Assembly: GCA_008973525.1 (NCBI GenBank)
Contig: WACJ01000099.1
Coordinates: 186,001-250,000, forward strand
From: Stenopsyche tienmushanensis
Lineage: Eukaryota; Arthropoda; Insecta; Trichoptera; Stenopsychidae
Length of the DNA stretch: 64,000 nucleotides
Direction: 5' to 3'
Shown here: in pieces, positions 37,290 to 51,000 of the stretch
How positions within the stretch are numbered: position 1 is the first letter of the stretch
Layout: the number at the start of each line of letters is the position of its first letter
Program-made: the position numbers and the translations under genes
The notes under the pieces: model-generated
Told to the model about the DNA's origin: nothing
The model's input: only the letters and a program-made list of their open reading frames with translations
The model's database searches: none

Positions 37290-38330
37290 ATGATATGTAC
37301 TTTACTTACTTTTGGTGGCGCTTATAGTCCTATCAGAGAGCCTCGGTCACCAACAATGCTTGCCGCCGTTTTCATCTGTCCTGGGCCTCCACCCTCCAAT
37401 TGATTAGCGGCACTCACACACTCAGCTTGATCAGCCCAGTGTAGCCGAGTTCTTCCGACGGGTCTATTACCACGCAGTTGAAAATCTAAAATGACTCAGT
37501 GTGTCGACATCCCGACTCGACCGAGCAATCATGATTCATATTTCACCCCCGTACACCACTACCGGCCTAATCAATGTTTTATATATATTTTAGTTTTAGC
37601 CGATAGTGATTTGTTTCCCATTATATTCTTCAGGCCATGGTAGCACCGATTGCCGTATTGAATCCTGGAGGTTATTTCAATGCACGTCAAGTTCTTCTCT
37701 GTGAGAATGGATCCTAGATATTTAAAATCCTGGACCCTTTCAATTACATTGTTATTGACACTCACGGAGGAACATCCTCCAGCATTCACACTCGAAACCG
37801 TCATTAATTTAGTTTTGTCATAATTGACTGACATGCCGAAGGTAGCAGCGGCTCCGTTGATAGACGTAAGTGCCGCTAAAGCTCGATTTTGCCACGACGT
37901 CGATGTCATCCGCAAAGGCAGGATACATTATATCTTCGTTCCATGGATGTGCATGTCCCAATCTGCCAGTCTCCATCATAATTGCTTTTAACGCAATATT
38001 AAAGAGAATCAGGGAGAGGGCGTCCCCCTGTCTAACTCGCGTCGTCACCTCGAAAGTTTCTGACAGGGCGCCGGATCCGGTCACGCACTTCCTCGACAGC
38101 CTCACCAGCTTACAGCTGTCGGTTGATGCATGCTGTCGGCAGATTGATGCTGTCGTATGCCTTGCAAAAGTCTACAAATATGTGGTGGGGATTGACACCG
38201 TACTCCCACATTTTTTGACAGAATAGTTTGATCGTAAACAATTGGTCCACAGTAGACCAGCCGGGTCTGAAGCCACACTGGTATTCTCCGAGAAGCTTCT
38301 CAATGTTTAATTTTTACTATACAATTTAGT
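37290..38330 (-). pseudogene. LINE reverse transcriptase remnant
   Basis: Reading the minus strand gives EYQCGFRPGWSTVDQLFTIK, VDFCKAYDSINLP (RT motif A), TTRVRQGDALSLILFNIALK (motif B), YPAFADDIDVVAK (motif C) and ERVQDFKYLGSILTEKN, then GNRCYHGLKNIMG. This is a non-LTR reverse transcriptase. Frameshifts near 38100 and 37900 and missing 5' parts make it inactive. The clade was not assigned. Confidence 0.85.
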
Positions 38331-38470
38331 ATATATTATGGAAACCATTTTTATAAATTATACAGTATTCCTAATAAGATAAAAATGAATAACATGAAGG
38401 TATTCTAGGTACATGATAAGAGTTTTATTTATATCTATGAAACAATAGTGCCATTGTGAAATGCAATATT

Positions 38471-38487
38471 CATATATATATATATAC

Positions 38488-38522
<35 letters not shown>
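38471..38522. repeat. AT dinucleotide microsatellite
   Basis: An almost pure run of alternating A and T with two interruptions. The Ile/Tyr-rich ORF over it is an artefact. Confidence 0.9.
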
Positions 38523-39013
38523 ATAATACTGTATTTTAATAACACCGTATAGATTTTTTATATTCATCGGAAATACTCGCTACAGTTGGTGAGATAACGA
38601 TCCCCATTAGTTATTGTTTGTCATAAATTCGTACTCGTGCAATCCTTCTATAAAATATATTTATCGGTTCGATTTTTAATGATTTTTAAAATGTCGTTTA
38701 TGAAATTTTATCTGCGGCTGAACTATTGTATATTTCATTGATTTTGCTATGTATCATCGCTATTTTTCCAATATTGTACAAAGTCTTATTTATACGTGAA
38801 TTGAAATTTTAATTATTAAACAGATAATCTTTTAATTGCAGTTGTGAATGAAAACTAATCTTGAAAAATGTAAAAAAATCAACGACAAAAAATTTCTCTT
38901 CTGTATTTTAAATTGACTTTAAAATCTTTCTCCTCTGTGCATTTGCAGAATTTGGTATTATTATTTTTTTCTTTCTTTATTTATTTTAAAAATTATTTTT
39001 ATTTTTTCCACAG

Positions 39014-39097
39014 ATAATTTTATTATAAGAAATTCATAATGGGTAAAACGTCTAAAAGGAAGAAAGCCGATGGCATTCAATTTAGTATTGGGAAGAG
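39014..39097 (+). CDS. Jarid2: Jarid2 exon 1 (first coding exon, start codon)
   Basis: The acceptor ttttccacag shows that a 5' UTR exon lies upstream. An in-frame TAA (39015-39017) right at the exon edge makes the ATG at 39039 the first possible start. It encodes [20 protein letters not shown], a basic stretch that could act in nuclear import, with the donor at gaag|ag|gtaaga. Confidence 0.85.
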
Positions 39098-42000
39098 GTA
39101 AGATTATTCCTCCAATATAAGTTTGGCTTTCGTAGACAGAATTTAACTGATACTTTTTGGCTTATTTAATCATGTAAATTTACTAACATCAAGGAAAAAT
39201 ACTATATAATTATTCCCAATGTAACATGAGTATCGGCATAGGATTTGACATGTAATTTGCATTTCAATTGTATTAACAGTGAAACCTTGATCTTATCCTA
39301 TTTTTAGTTTAGTCTTCCGATGATGTTCTTTTAACTCTAGTTTTTATTTTTCAATAACTCATCTCAAAATTATATACTGTATTCAAAGTTTTAACTTTAA
39401 CCTTTTAACTGCCAGAGCGTAATAAGCACGTACAAATGCGACTCGCCGGTGAGTCGTTGGCATTTAAAAGGCTAAAAACCTAATTTAATAAATAAGAGCC
39501 TGACGTAATACAATAAATCAATTGATTCTAAATATTTAAATAAATTGTACACGGAATTGATTCTTGTTTATATATTATGTAAATATATAATTATTAAGTT
39601 CTTTCACATTGTATCAAATTAAAATGCATGTAATTTTTTTAAGATTAACAATATTGTAGAATATTCTTCTTAAAGCTCATCAAAGTCCGTATCTTCATAT
39701 TTTAATTATGTTTTCGAGTGCCTTTTATGTAATATGATAATTTATATGCATGGTCATTAAATTGATATCGAGTTCGACTTTTATGAGCTATATTTTATTT
39801 AAATCTATGTGCATGGTGTGGTAGTTTTTCCTATCTCATTTTATAATCTTTCATATATTAATCTTATTAGGTTGGCTTCGAAACGTTATTACTTATCAAA
39901 AAAGAACACATAAATCATAGCACACTATTTAAAATTACAGTGTACTCTCGATTATCCAGGTGCGGATTATCCGATTTATAATAAGGCAATTCTCGAATAG
40001 TAATGAGGTGTTATATACAAAGCGATAAGGATGATTCTTGTATCTTATCTACCAAAATAAACGCCTGTTCTCATGCTTTAATTACCTTGGTTTTCAAAAC
40101 AACCGAGATTAAGAAATCTTGTTATACAAGGCAGAAATCACGAGAGTAATATTTTAAAAATAAGAGCTTGAATACTAAAACTAACCCGTATAGTAGGATG
40201 ATCGCGTATTTGCGAGCGAATTCCAGTGATTTAGAAAGAGCTATGTTGGGCGACGAGAGTATTAAGCTGATTTAACCCGGCTTAATCCTCTAAGTAGTGA
40301 GCTAATTTAAAATCTTCATAGTCGTAGATGCTATATTTGCTTGTCCGCCACTTATCCATACAAATTCACTTATCTATCAGGACGGTAGTGGCGCAATTGA
40401 AGCTTATAAGACTTGAAAAAGTGAAGATACGCAAGTGAGAATAGGCGAGGGTAGGAATGCAAGTTTCGAGGGTGATCTCGAAAGATATTCAGACAGTTGT
40501 CATCTGAAACGTACGGTAAAGTTAACGTTTGCATGTCGTTATGGAAATACGCAACAATGAGGCGTTGGATTCGCTTTTCGGAAACTCACTGTCAATAGCA
40601 CAAAATCGTCGATGAATTTGGGTTAACGATCTATACAATCGTGCGATGTACGCAGGAAGCCCTCCGTCTCACATGCACAGTAATCGAACTCCGTCTGTGT
40701 GTCTCTCCGAGCTCAACGTATAAGAGTGCTCTTTCTGAATCACCGGAATTCGCTCGCAAATATGCGATCATTCTACAGGTTAATAACGAGCGTTTGTCCT
40801 GGATCCCCAGCAATGCCACGGATAATCGAGAGTATGATATTTAAGAAATATATCTGTCTTATAATTTGCCAGATGTCTGATACGTCGATATTACAGATTT
40901 ACTCTATCCAAATGTCCTGTAATTGTGCGTCAATATGCGGATAAAATATTCTATTGATTTTTTTACATAAATACATAAATAGATCAATAAGAATGCAAAT
41001 CAAATCTTCTCCAACCGTATTATCAGCATGATTCTTTAGCATGTGTTTTTGGCTTTATCGACATCATATAAAAATATATATTTTTACGCCATATGTAGAT
41101 TTAAGAATAATATTTCCTGATTTTAATTCTTGCATTGTTGGCCTTTTTTTAATATACGGATGTCATTTTTGTCTATTATATATTTCGACAAGGTTACACT
41201 GTATATCCGATTTCGTTGTAAATAAAAGAATGTATAATCTTTAGTATTCCAAGAACTCTTTAGCATAACTGTGATGATTGCAAAAATGATAATCTTTAAA
41301 ATTTATTTAGAAACAAATATTTTATCACGTTCTGTTTAATTGCAGATGTAAAGTGAATAGCATAGCAACTAATTTATTTTTATTCAATACAACAACTAGA
41401 ATGTACGTAGCGTATGGCTTCTCCAGTCATTCTGCTCATAGCCATGGTCATGCTTGCTTGTGCTCTTGGGGTGTAGACAAAATCAAATGTTTGTGTTAAA
41501 ATTAAATCAAAATTATCTCTCCACTATGTAAAATTTATTTCCTTTATTGGGGTGAGTAAAAAATAATAGTATATTGTCAATTTTATATAATTAGAAGAAA
41601 ATTAACATAATAGCTTTAAGTATTTAAATTTCATTCAGTATTTAATTATTAAATAATTCGTAAATTAGCCATAATATTTTCCTACAACTAAGAATAACAT
41701 ATATATTTTTTAATTGCATTATTTAGTATTTAAATTGCCATATGCTTTGATCGCAATGTAAAATTACTAAACGAAAATTTGTGAATAATAATTGAGTCGA
41801 ACAAATTTATAACAGCATTTAACTTTAGTTGATATATTCATCAATTATATATAACATATGGATTTTAAAAATCATGTTTTTCACGACGACGAGATACGAC
41901 GCAATTCGAATGAAATATGTAGTCGATAATACAAGGGTGAATATATGCAACAGAGGGCTGAGCTGCATTTACATGTATGCCGTCACATTTTAACCTATTG

Positions 42001-45000
42001 ACCTACTTCTACGCCCAGGAGCCTGTCGCTATTAATAGGCGCTTTGTACGATCTGTATATTGCGTCTCTCGCTTCACGTATTGATTGTTAAAATAAGATA
42101 TCACATTTTCATCCTAGTCTAAACACACAGTCATAACGTGTATGTACATATTTATGTTTTGCCAAACATGAAAATGCATATTGTATATATTTTTTGAAAT
42201 TTTTGCTGCAATTGTGTGGTGTTATTATGTTATTGTTTTTGAAACGTCCCATCGATAACAAAATAACGGAAAAAACGATGTTCAAATTTCGCTCTCGATT
42301 ATTTATACATAAAGTTAACTAATGTTTTTTCCGATTAACACATGGATGTCTCAGAACTTTGCTGGCATGTGTATTTGCGATTTTTTAAACAATAGACGTT
42401 TGATTCAGAAATAAATAACGTGCACATATTTGCACCCCGGTATCCATGTGTTACTAATGCACTGTAATATTATCACAAAGTAGGGCATTTTAAAGATAAA
42501 AAATTAGCATAATTTTAATATGTAACCCTTCTTTTACGCTAGATTTAGTTTTGTTCCCTGTTAATAATGTAAAATATATATATATGCGTATTTTTACAAT
42601 TGATAACTCTAAAGTGTGGGTTAATTTAAGTATAAAATAAAACTTATTTATAATTTTAATAATAGGATGCAAAACGCTTTTTACTCATTAGAATTTATTT
42701 TTCGTGCCAATTAATTCTTAGCAAAATTAAATAGCGCTTATTTTATGCTTAAATTTAATATAAGTATGTCAGAAATGAAAAACGTTTAGCTTTATTTTAC
42801 AATTTTCCAATATAAAAATCTAAATTGTGAAATGGAAGTAAACTTTTTTCATAAAAGACGAATTAACAGTAATAGTGGTTTTGGGTTTTTTTACTACTTT
42901 AACCTTTTAACTGCCAGAGCGTAATGAGCGCGTACAAATGCGACTCGCCGGTGAGTCGTTAGCATTTAAAAGGTTAAAGATATTATATTGGCATATGTCA
43001 AACAAAGACGTCTTCTGATTATCAATAGTTATCAAGCATAATTTTATATTTTCCAATTATGATTTTCACTGCATTTTTTAATTGCTGTAAGGCATTGTGT
43101 TTTGCATGTATTCATAAAGTCATAAAGTATTAAAATGTATTTTCTCTATTATAAGACATCTGGAGAATAATTATTTAGATGTAACAATGATACGTCTATG
43201 TACGTATGGCTTTCACAGTTCTGATAATAATTGTTGAGTTTATCTACAACTTTGTCATATATGTCTTCCGTTGCCTTCTATATCATTTTTAAATCGTTGA
43301 ACTAAGAGGGTCAACCTGAAATAGGAAACCACTCAGTCTCGAATTCGCTCGGGTAAGTTGTACGAGGCCGGGGAGACATCTTCAGTAGGTATAGGAGCGA
43401 ATCCGAGATGCACTTAAGCGTCACGTATATCTTCACCCTAGCTTGACAATGCCCCGGCAAGAAAAGGAGGGACTGGACTCTTTGCACTCCAGAAAGCCCT
43501 TTCCAGTAAAATCAAAAAGGTCGTCGAGTAGTTTTCCACTATCTCCCGAAGAAAACTACTCGGTCTTTACAAACGTCCCACACTCCCTATCGAGACGGTC
43601 GCGAAAGCGTTCGTCAACACGTTCGTTCAGAATACCCGCTGGGTGAGCATTCAAGATGAAACTCAGTGGTTATGCTACCTTCAATATCGAGCAAATGAAG
43701 AGGTGAATGTATGATACAGACAAGATGGATGTAACCCCTTCCTGTGAATGGATATTGAAGAGGCCCATAGTTCTGCAGTAGATGATGAGCCATGTATCAA
43801 TATATAATTTCTCTTTGAATTTGGGACCATGTTTACCTACGAACATCGACCATATGCTCGGCTATTTTGGTCTGTTCTGTATCTACTATCCGCAAATCAT
43901 ACAGACCTAGATTTTGGCATAATCAAAGTCTTAATACGCGTTTTAAATATTATATATTGTGATTATGTAAAAATTGCTTCTTGAATGCCTAACGAACTTG
44001 AGAAATAAAATGCCACTGAATGTTTCTTCTTCGTCCTATTTTCCAATTATAATTTAATCGCATGAAGATATATCCAATAACAATACATTATTTTACTTAA
44101 TAATACATTTGATAATATTTTTTTGTATTCAATAAATTTGCAGAATCAAAGTGCAAGCACAAAGAAAGTTCGCACAGGGGGCTGCCATCCTGCCCATGCA
44201 AACTCCCAAAGAGCCTTCAACACCACAACCCGTCAATAATGATTTATATAGAAATCAACAAAGAAAAATAAATTTCGTCGTTCCGACAGCGCCAAAAGTG
44301 TACACGGAGGACTTTTTGACCTTCTTGTGCTTTAAAGGTATGCACATGTTTACTATTTATTTGTTATTTTAACTCCATTTTAACCCTTTGAGTGGTGCCT
44401 CTCAGGCACCATTGCATGTGATGCGACAATATTTCTCTCAATGTTACCGAGCCCAATAAACATGGAACACGATGAAAAAATTACTTCTAGTTAAGATGAG
44501 TTCAATTTTTCGGCGATAACAAACGAAATTAGCTTGTCCGTGGGAACAAAGACGGAAGTGATGAAGATAGCAACGACTTATATGCTATCAACAGTGCTTA
44601 TTTACAATTGACTGCCTCGAATTGAAGATTGTCTTATGCTGATAGCAAATATTAGGCATAAGCAAAGACACAAGGTGTATTGAAAATTAATAAGAGGAAG
44701 CAATCAATTGAAATATTTATTTTTATACATAGTTTGCACAACTCGGGTATTTTATAATTTTAAATAAGCCTGTTTACAAATTTTAATTTTCCTGTTTATA
44801 GGTTCACCATCTCTACCGGCACACTTGAGGTCAGGTTCATTTCTACAACCTCAAACAATTTATCCATCACATCCTATACTTTCGAGTGCAAATCTGCAAA
44901 ATAGATCGCTGATGTCCCAACCATTGCCACAAGTTCAAGGTATGTTCCATTTAAAAAACTACATCGTATGGAGGATGTTTTATAAAGTGAAACTTCTAGG

Positions 45001-48000
45001 GCAGATTGCCTTGAAAGCCACTAAAAGTAAAATTAAGCAGCAGAAAATTATTTGTACTTTCTACTCCGTCACATCATAGACACGCTACATGTATATGCCA
45101 CATCAAATCAACTGTGTCTATGTATAGCATAAAACAACGAGTAGACAACTAGCTTGCCTATTTTATTATATATTACACAAACACAATTTAATCTTGTAGC
45201 TAATTTTTTTTCGTTTTTTTTCTATAACCATTTGATTTGTGAGTTAATTTTTTTCGAATTTTCAAACGTGAAAAAACAATAAAAACAGATCATAAATGTA
45301 ATGTTTGACATCATAATTTGAATAAATAATATTGTATTAGAAGCATAGCATTATAAACGAAGAGCTATGGAACGCTGCCCGGGCCGCGTGTGTGCATACT
45401 CTTTCTGGATAACTCAAGTTGCGCTACTCAACTTGTGATACTCATCAAAGGGTTAATGCTATGTGATACATGTTGTATTCGTATACTCGTATTTCAAAGA
45501 CTAAATATAGTAGATTATGTTTATTAATGAGATAAATATTTTGATAATTGAATTTTTTAGGCTTTATACCATTTGGAGTTAGAAAACAGGCTTCACAGTA
45601 TCCAAAAAAAGTTATAAACAAGAAACATCTACAAAAAGTTAAAAAATTCACTAAGCAAAAACCAGCGAGATATCCTCAAATGGAATCAAAAACATCCAAA
45701 AATAACAAAAAGAAGGTAACTTTTTTAAAAATAATTTTGCCAAAGGTATTTAACATTCATTTTAATACAATAATTTTGGATTTCTTAATCAAGTATAAAA
45801 ATATGAAAAGATATTTGCTATACGTGTGAATTTGTTAATACCGGAAAATATTTGTTCTTTTTTTGTGTGAGGGAATTGTGTGTGTGTGTGTGAAGATTTT
45901 TTTACTCATGCGGAAATGTTTCTTACTGATTATTTATATTAACCTTTCCCTTACCGTGCTAAAGGCACCCGAGGCACGGCGAGTGAGATCCAGTCGGCAG
46001 TATGAAAAAGTTATTTAAAAACGGGAAAAATTGGATATTCATAATTATTGCTTTTATTGACTATAGTTGAGGTTGAAATGTAACAATTTTTGTAATGTTA
46101 GCTTTGAAAAGCTTCGAGTGATGTTTTCTGGTAATGTGTCATCGCCATGTCAATTGCGGTTTATGAAATTTAAACGCACCATTTTTTCTTCTCATAATGT
46201 TAGCCTTGGCCGAATCCAAACATAGCTCTCTGATAAAGCATTTCCGGTGACTTCTATTACTTTTGTCATTTACATACCTGGCATGTTTATAATCTCCATG
46301 AAGATGCGAAAAGGCCATCTTCTCGTTGATCTCACTCATGAATACTCCGCCGTCATCTTGTACCCTGTGTCTACCACACCTTTAATTTTATTGTAATGTA
46401 AAATAATTTCCTGTTTTTTATTATTATTTTAATTTATTTCACCATTGTGAAATTGTATACTAAGAAATAACACCACCTTTTTTGTTTGTTGTGGCATTTA
46501 TGACGTATGTGGTCGGCGTGAAATCAAAAATGCTACTATATACCTCACGTTATTTGGCAAAATTTGTTGGGTATCTCTTTCTTATTCTTTCTAAGAGTAC
46601 AGGCTTAATTTTTTTCTCCAATAGTCCTGATAATGGCACCGATGTAAAAAAATACGTCTGTCGTTACTCCTCTATTGGTGCCGTATTGTGGTCGAACCAT
46701 ATCCATGACCACTCGATTTCCCTGACCGATTTCTCTCCAATTATCAACCAGTCCGGAGTATATTTGTAAATTTAATATTTATGTCGTGGAAGATTCATCT
46801 GCTACCCAAATTTGTATACCATATGGACCATAATGGACAATTGCCCCTAAATGTGGCCCAATGTTCGTCCACGGTTATGTTAGTAGTTGGCGAATAATTT
46901 TTTTGACATGTAATTACAAATTTGTCGAAAATTGACTTTATCGGTTCCGGCTTATCCGAATAAGTGTTATATCGTTCTCGTCTTGTTTCAAATATTATTT
47001 TGAAAAAATGCCCGAAGTAACATTAAAGCATCGAGTGTTTCGTCATTTAGTCTGGATCTGATTTTGGAAACCAGGCAACCTGCTGCTGAAAATGCACGCT
47101 CAGTCTCCAGACTCGTTGGAGGTATTGTCATCAGATATTTAAATGCTAATTCGAGTTGATGGCCGCGTTAGCCCCCATTTTCGTATAACACCATCAATGT
47201 GACTGATAAAATTCCTTTGTGCTGAGACGCACTAAAACTTGCAAAATTCCCGATTTCCTGATACAAAAGTTCTGAATCTATGAAATCTATGATATTTCAT
47301 ATCGTTATTCCCATTATAAGAGTCATTGCCGAGTGAATCTCGCATCGGTAGGGAAAGATTAATAGAAATAAGATGAAATCTATTTATTCATATAATTTAT
47401 AAAAAATAAATGTTTAGTTATGAAAGATGTACATTGAACATATAAAGGATGAAAGTAAAAGTGTTTAAAAGAAGATGTTTGCCAGTGAATAGAAAATTGT
47501 AATAAATATCTTTAGCCAATATTTCTAGATAAAATAATAATTTAATGTGTTGAAATTTCCAGATTCTAACAAGAGCAGCAGTGAATAAAACCATAACAAA
47601 GAAAAAACAGAAAAATGTACCTGCAGCTGCTACGTATACTATTGCGACTCGAAGACAGACCGTTCAACAAAAAACTCTTCGTAAAAATATTCCGGTACCT
47701 GATAATTCCCAATCGTTACAAAAAAATGTCTCATTGAGAAATAGAGTTGTAAATGTTACTTCTACAAGTGCTCTGGAAAAAACTAAAGTTTCGGATAGTG
47801 CAAAGAAAAAGGTTGATAAAGTACCAATAAAAACAGAGACTTGTATTACCAAAATGGAAATAGAAAAGACTAAAAAGGATAACAGGCAAAGTGTTACTTC
47901 ATCAAATAATCTAAATGCTGATGTTGAGACATTGAAAACCAGTACTATAACAACTAGAATGAAAAGTATCCAAATGAAAAATAACGAGAAACAAGTTCTT

Positions 48001-51000
48001 TCTCAAACCAGATCTGGTGCAGTACGACAATTAAGTGCTAAGATCGTACCAACAGTGCAAAATGTGACTTGTAAAGTTGAAAAAGAGACCAAAACTCCTA
48101 TAAAGCAAAAAACTTCAACACCTGCAAAGAAAAATGTTCGTCCAATTGACAAATTTGATTTTTCATCTGATGATGACGAACCATTGTATAAAAAATTAAC
48201 CAAAACAAAAAATGTAAATATGAGTGGTTTAAATACACCCAAAAAGCTTCCCGAGACAGAATCAAATGGTAATCAAACACCTCGATTGACCCGAAGTACA
48301 TTAAAAGAAATACCCGAGAGTAAAGATGACAGTAAAATTGCAGTTGCTAAAACTCCAAATAAAATTGTGACAACTGTAACCAGTCGGGTTACTCGTCAAA
48401 ACTTATGCAAGAGTAAGTATACTACTCCTATTGCAATAAAACAAACTAGAAGCAAAAATTTTGCTAAAAATATTCAAACCCTCAAGAAGTTGAATGATCA
48501 ATCTACTAGAATTACAAAAAAAACAATCAGCGGAGTAGATAAAAAGATATCAAAGACAATACAGCAAACATTAAAAGCTTGCAAAATTCAAAAGAAAGAA
48601 GAAAATGAGACAGTTCAAAAGAACAAAGATGACAATGAGATCAACAAAAAAATGCTAAATGATTCAGAAAATACTTCTGAAAATTGGACAATTGAAAATG
48701 TTCAGAAAAATTTTAAAATCGACTGTACTGCTGATATAATTCCCAAAGAGAAAAAATTAGAAAAGAGCTTTAGTGAATCTGATGATGAACCTCTAGCTGC
48801 AAAGTTAGGCGAAACGCTCGATAGAAAGATGAAACATCGCAAATGTAACAAGGATAAAATTGCAGGAAATAATTTAAGCCCCATAGTTGCATTAAAAACT
48901 GATTCGCAAACAATTCAAATGGAAAGTGAAGTCAAGAAGGTGACGGTCGGTTTGAAAGGCATGTTAAATGATACAAACCCTATTCCGTCGTACGAAGAGT
49001 CATTGAAGATTTTCGGTATTGCACATGGAAACATTGCAGCCAAGACGAGCAAAATATTAAATCCCATCAAAAAACCATCGCAAAAGGAAACGTTGGTTGA
49101 TAAAAAACATGACTTTCAAAGCACCTATGACAATTCTCAGTTATTAGCTAAAAATGACACTAAAAATAGACAAAGTAGAAAATTTGTCAAGTCCAAAGAG
49201 TATATTGAACAATGGCTCCAAAATAGTGCTAGACCTTTCGCTGACTGCTCTGCGAGCACTTCAGGATCTCAAGTCAATTTGTTCAATAAGAGAGTCATCA
49301 ATATTGAATTTGAACACAACAACGAAGAGTTCATGACTCCAAAATCTAATCTGTTCCATTCAAACGAAAAACTATCTTCGCTTTTAAAACCCAACCCTAT
49401 TAATTCCAATTCTGAATCGCTTCTAAAGGATGTTACATTACCGGAGAAAAAACCCACCAATAATCCTAGTGAGAATACAAAAGAAAAGAACAACATGAAA
49501 TACCAAGTTGAGTTGCCACCAGAAGGATCGTTGAACGTTTACGAATTTGACAGCGAATCGGAAATGATTACCTCCCTCCCTCGCAAATCAAAGTTTAAAG
49601 ATTCGTTCAGGAAAACCGATAAAAACACTTCCTTGTTTGGATTACACAAGAAAAATTACAGTTACGGATTTGGAGAAAGTTACAAATCACTAGATATGAC
49701 TACTGAAAATTTGGCCAATACCAAAGAAAATCCCGTTTTAACTACAGACAATTTTATTGTGTCTACTCAAAAACCCAACACCAGTCATGATATGAAATTG
49801 TATGAAAAATCATCTCCAGATTTATTGGGAAATGTTATATCGGATGCGATTATTGCATCACTAAATCCTAACGATGATGTAACGTCTCATTTGCATCAGA
49901 ATTCGTTTGAAAATTTCGACGATAAGTTGTTCATGAACACAAAGAGCAACGGATCTCAAAGTCTTTTAGACGTTTCAAAGGCCGATAATAGAAGGTATAC
50001 ACAAATGTTTGAAGTACAAAATAAGGAAATGGAACGAAATGATGCCTTTGAATTTATAAAAACGAATTCAAATCAACAGAAAAAGCATGGTTTGTCAAAG
50101 GGTTCGCTTTCCGATTTTGAAGCAGATGCCAAACGAGACAATGATTTTGAAATGGCAAAGAAAGCAAAGCACGACGATGAACCTGCAGTAGTTATGGATT
50201 TTACACAACCTCGAAAGAATTTTACATCCGTACGCAAATCTTCTACCAAGAAGCCAGAGCCTGAAAATTTACAACACGATTCTATGCTCGACGATGAAAA
50301 TATGATAAACATTAATCTCATTCCAAAGGACGAAAATTGCATGTCAAGTTTAAATCTTTTAATGTCGAAAAAAGATTTCATTACGGTGATAACGAAAAAT
50401 GACATCGCTGTTGATGTAAATTTGCCGGAAGAATATCCAAACGATCAGAAGCCCAAACAATTTGTACCACCCGATGATAAAAATTTCTTAGCCGTGGACA
50501 ATGAAAAGGCAAATATGCTTTCCGCGATGAATGAATCTATTCTGTATCCTCCGGAAATGGCAACAAAAACTGAAAATATTATAATGTATTCCCAGTCGAA
50601 GGAATTTGTTGAAATGCCTGATTTCTTAAAGAATCCTAATAAAATGGATACAACAAGTCAAATTCAAAATAATGTGGCGTTTAATAATCTGATCAATTAT
50701 AATAAAGTGCTGACTTCAATTCCATCCATAGTATTATGTGGACAACAAAAACTTGTCGAGTGTAATACGTTTATCAAGAAAGACAATCTTATTTCCAATA
50801 TCGATCCCAACAGCAGCTTAGGTTCTGCTAATACTAAGTTGTATTTTAACGCGCCAAATATGGAACGACCACTCCCTCAAAACTCTGGTTTCATATCGAC
50901 CCTTGCACCTACGCAGAATGTTATGAACGATGGATTAAACGCGTCTCTGAATTTCAATTCGGTAAACAATTATAGCATCTCCGCAAAACTAATTCAACCT

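Noticed and set aside
38358..38567. Minus-strand ORF rich in Ile and Tyr
   Set aside because: It is the translation of an AT microsatellite.
44380..45456. One single TTAA transposon containing exon 3
   Set aside because: Only the first dozen bases of the two ends agree, and a conserved coding exon lies inside, so two separate fragments are more likely.
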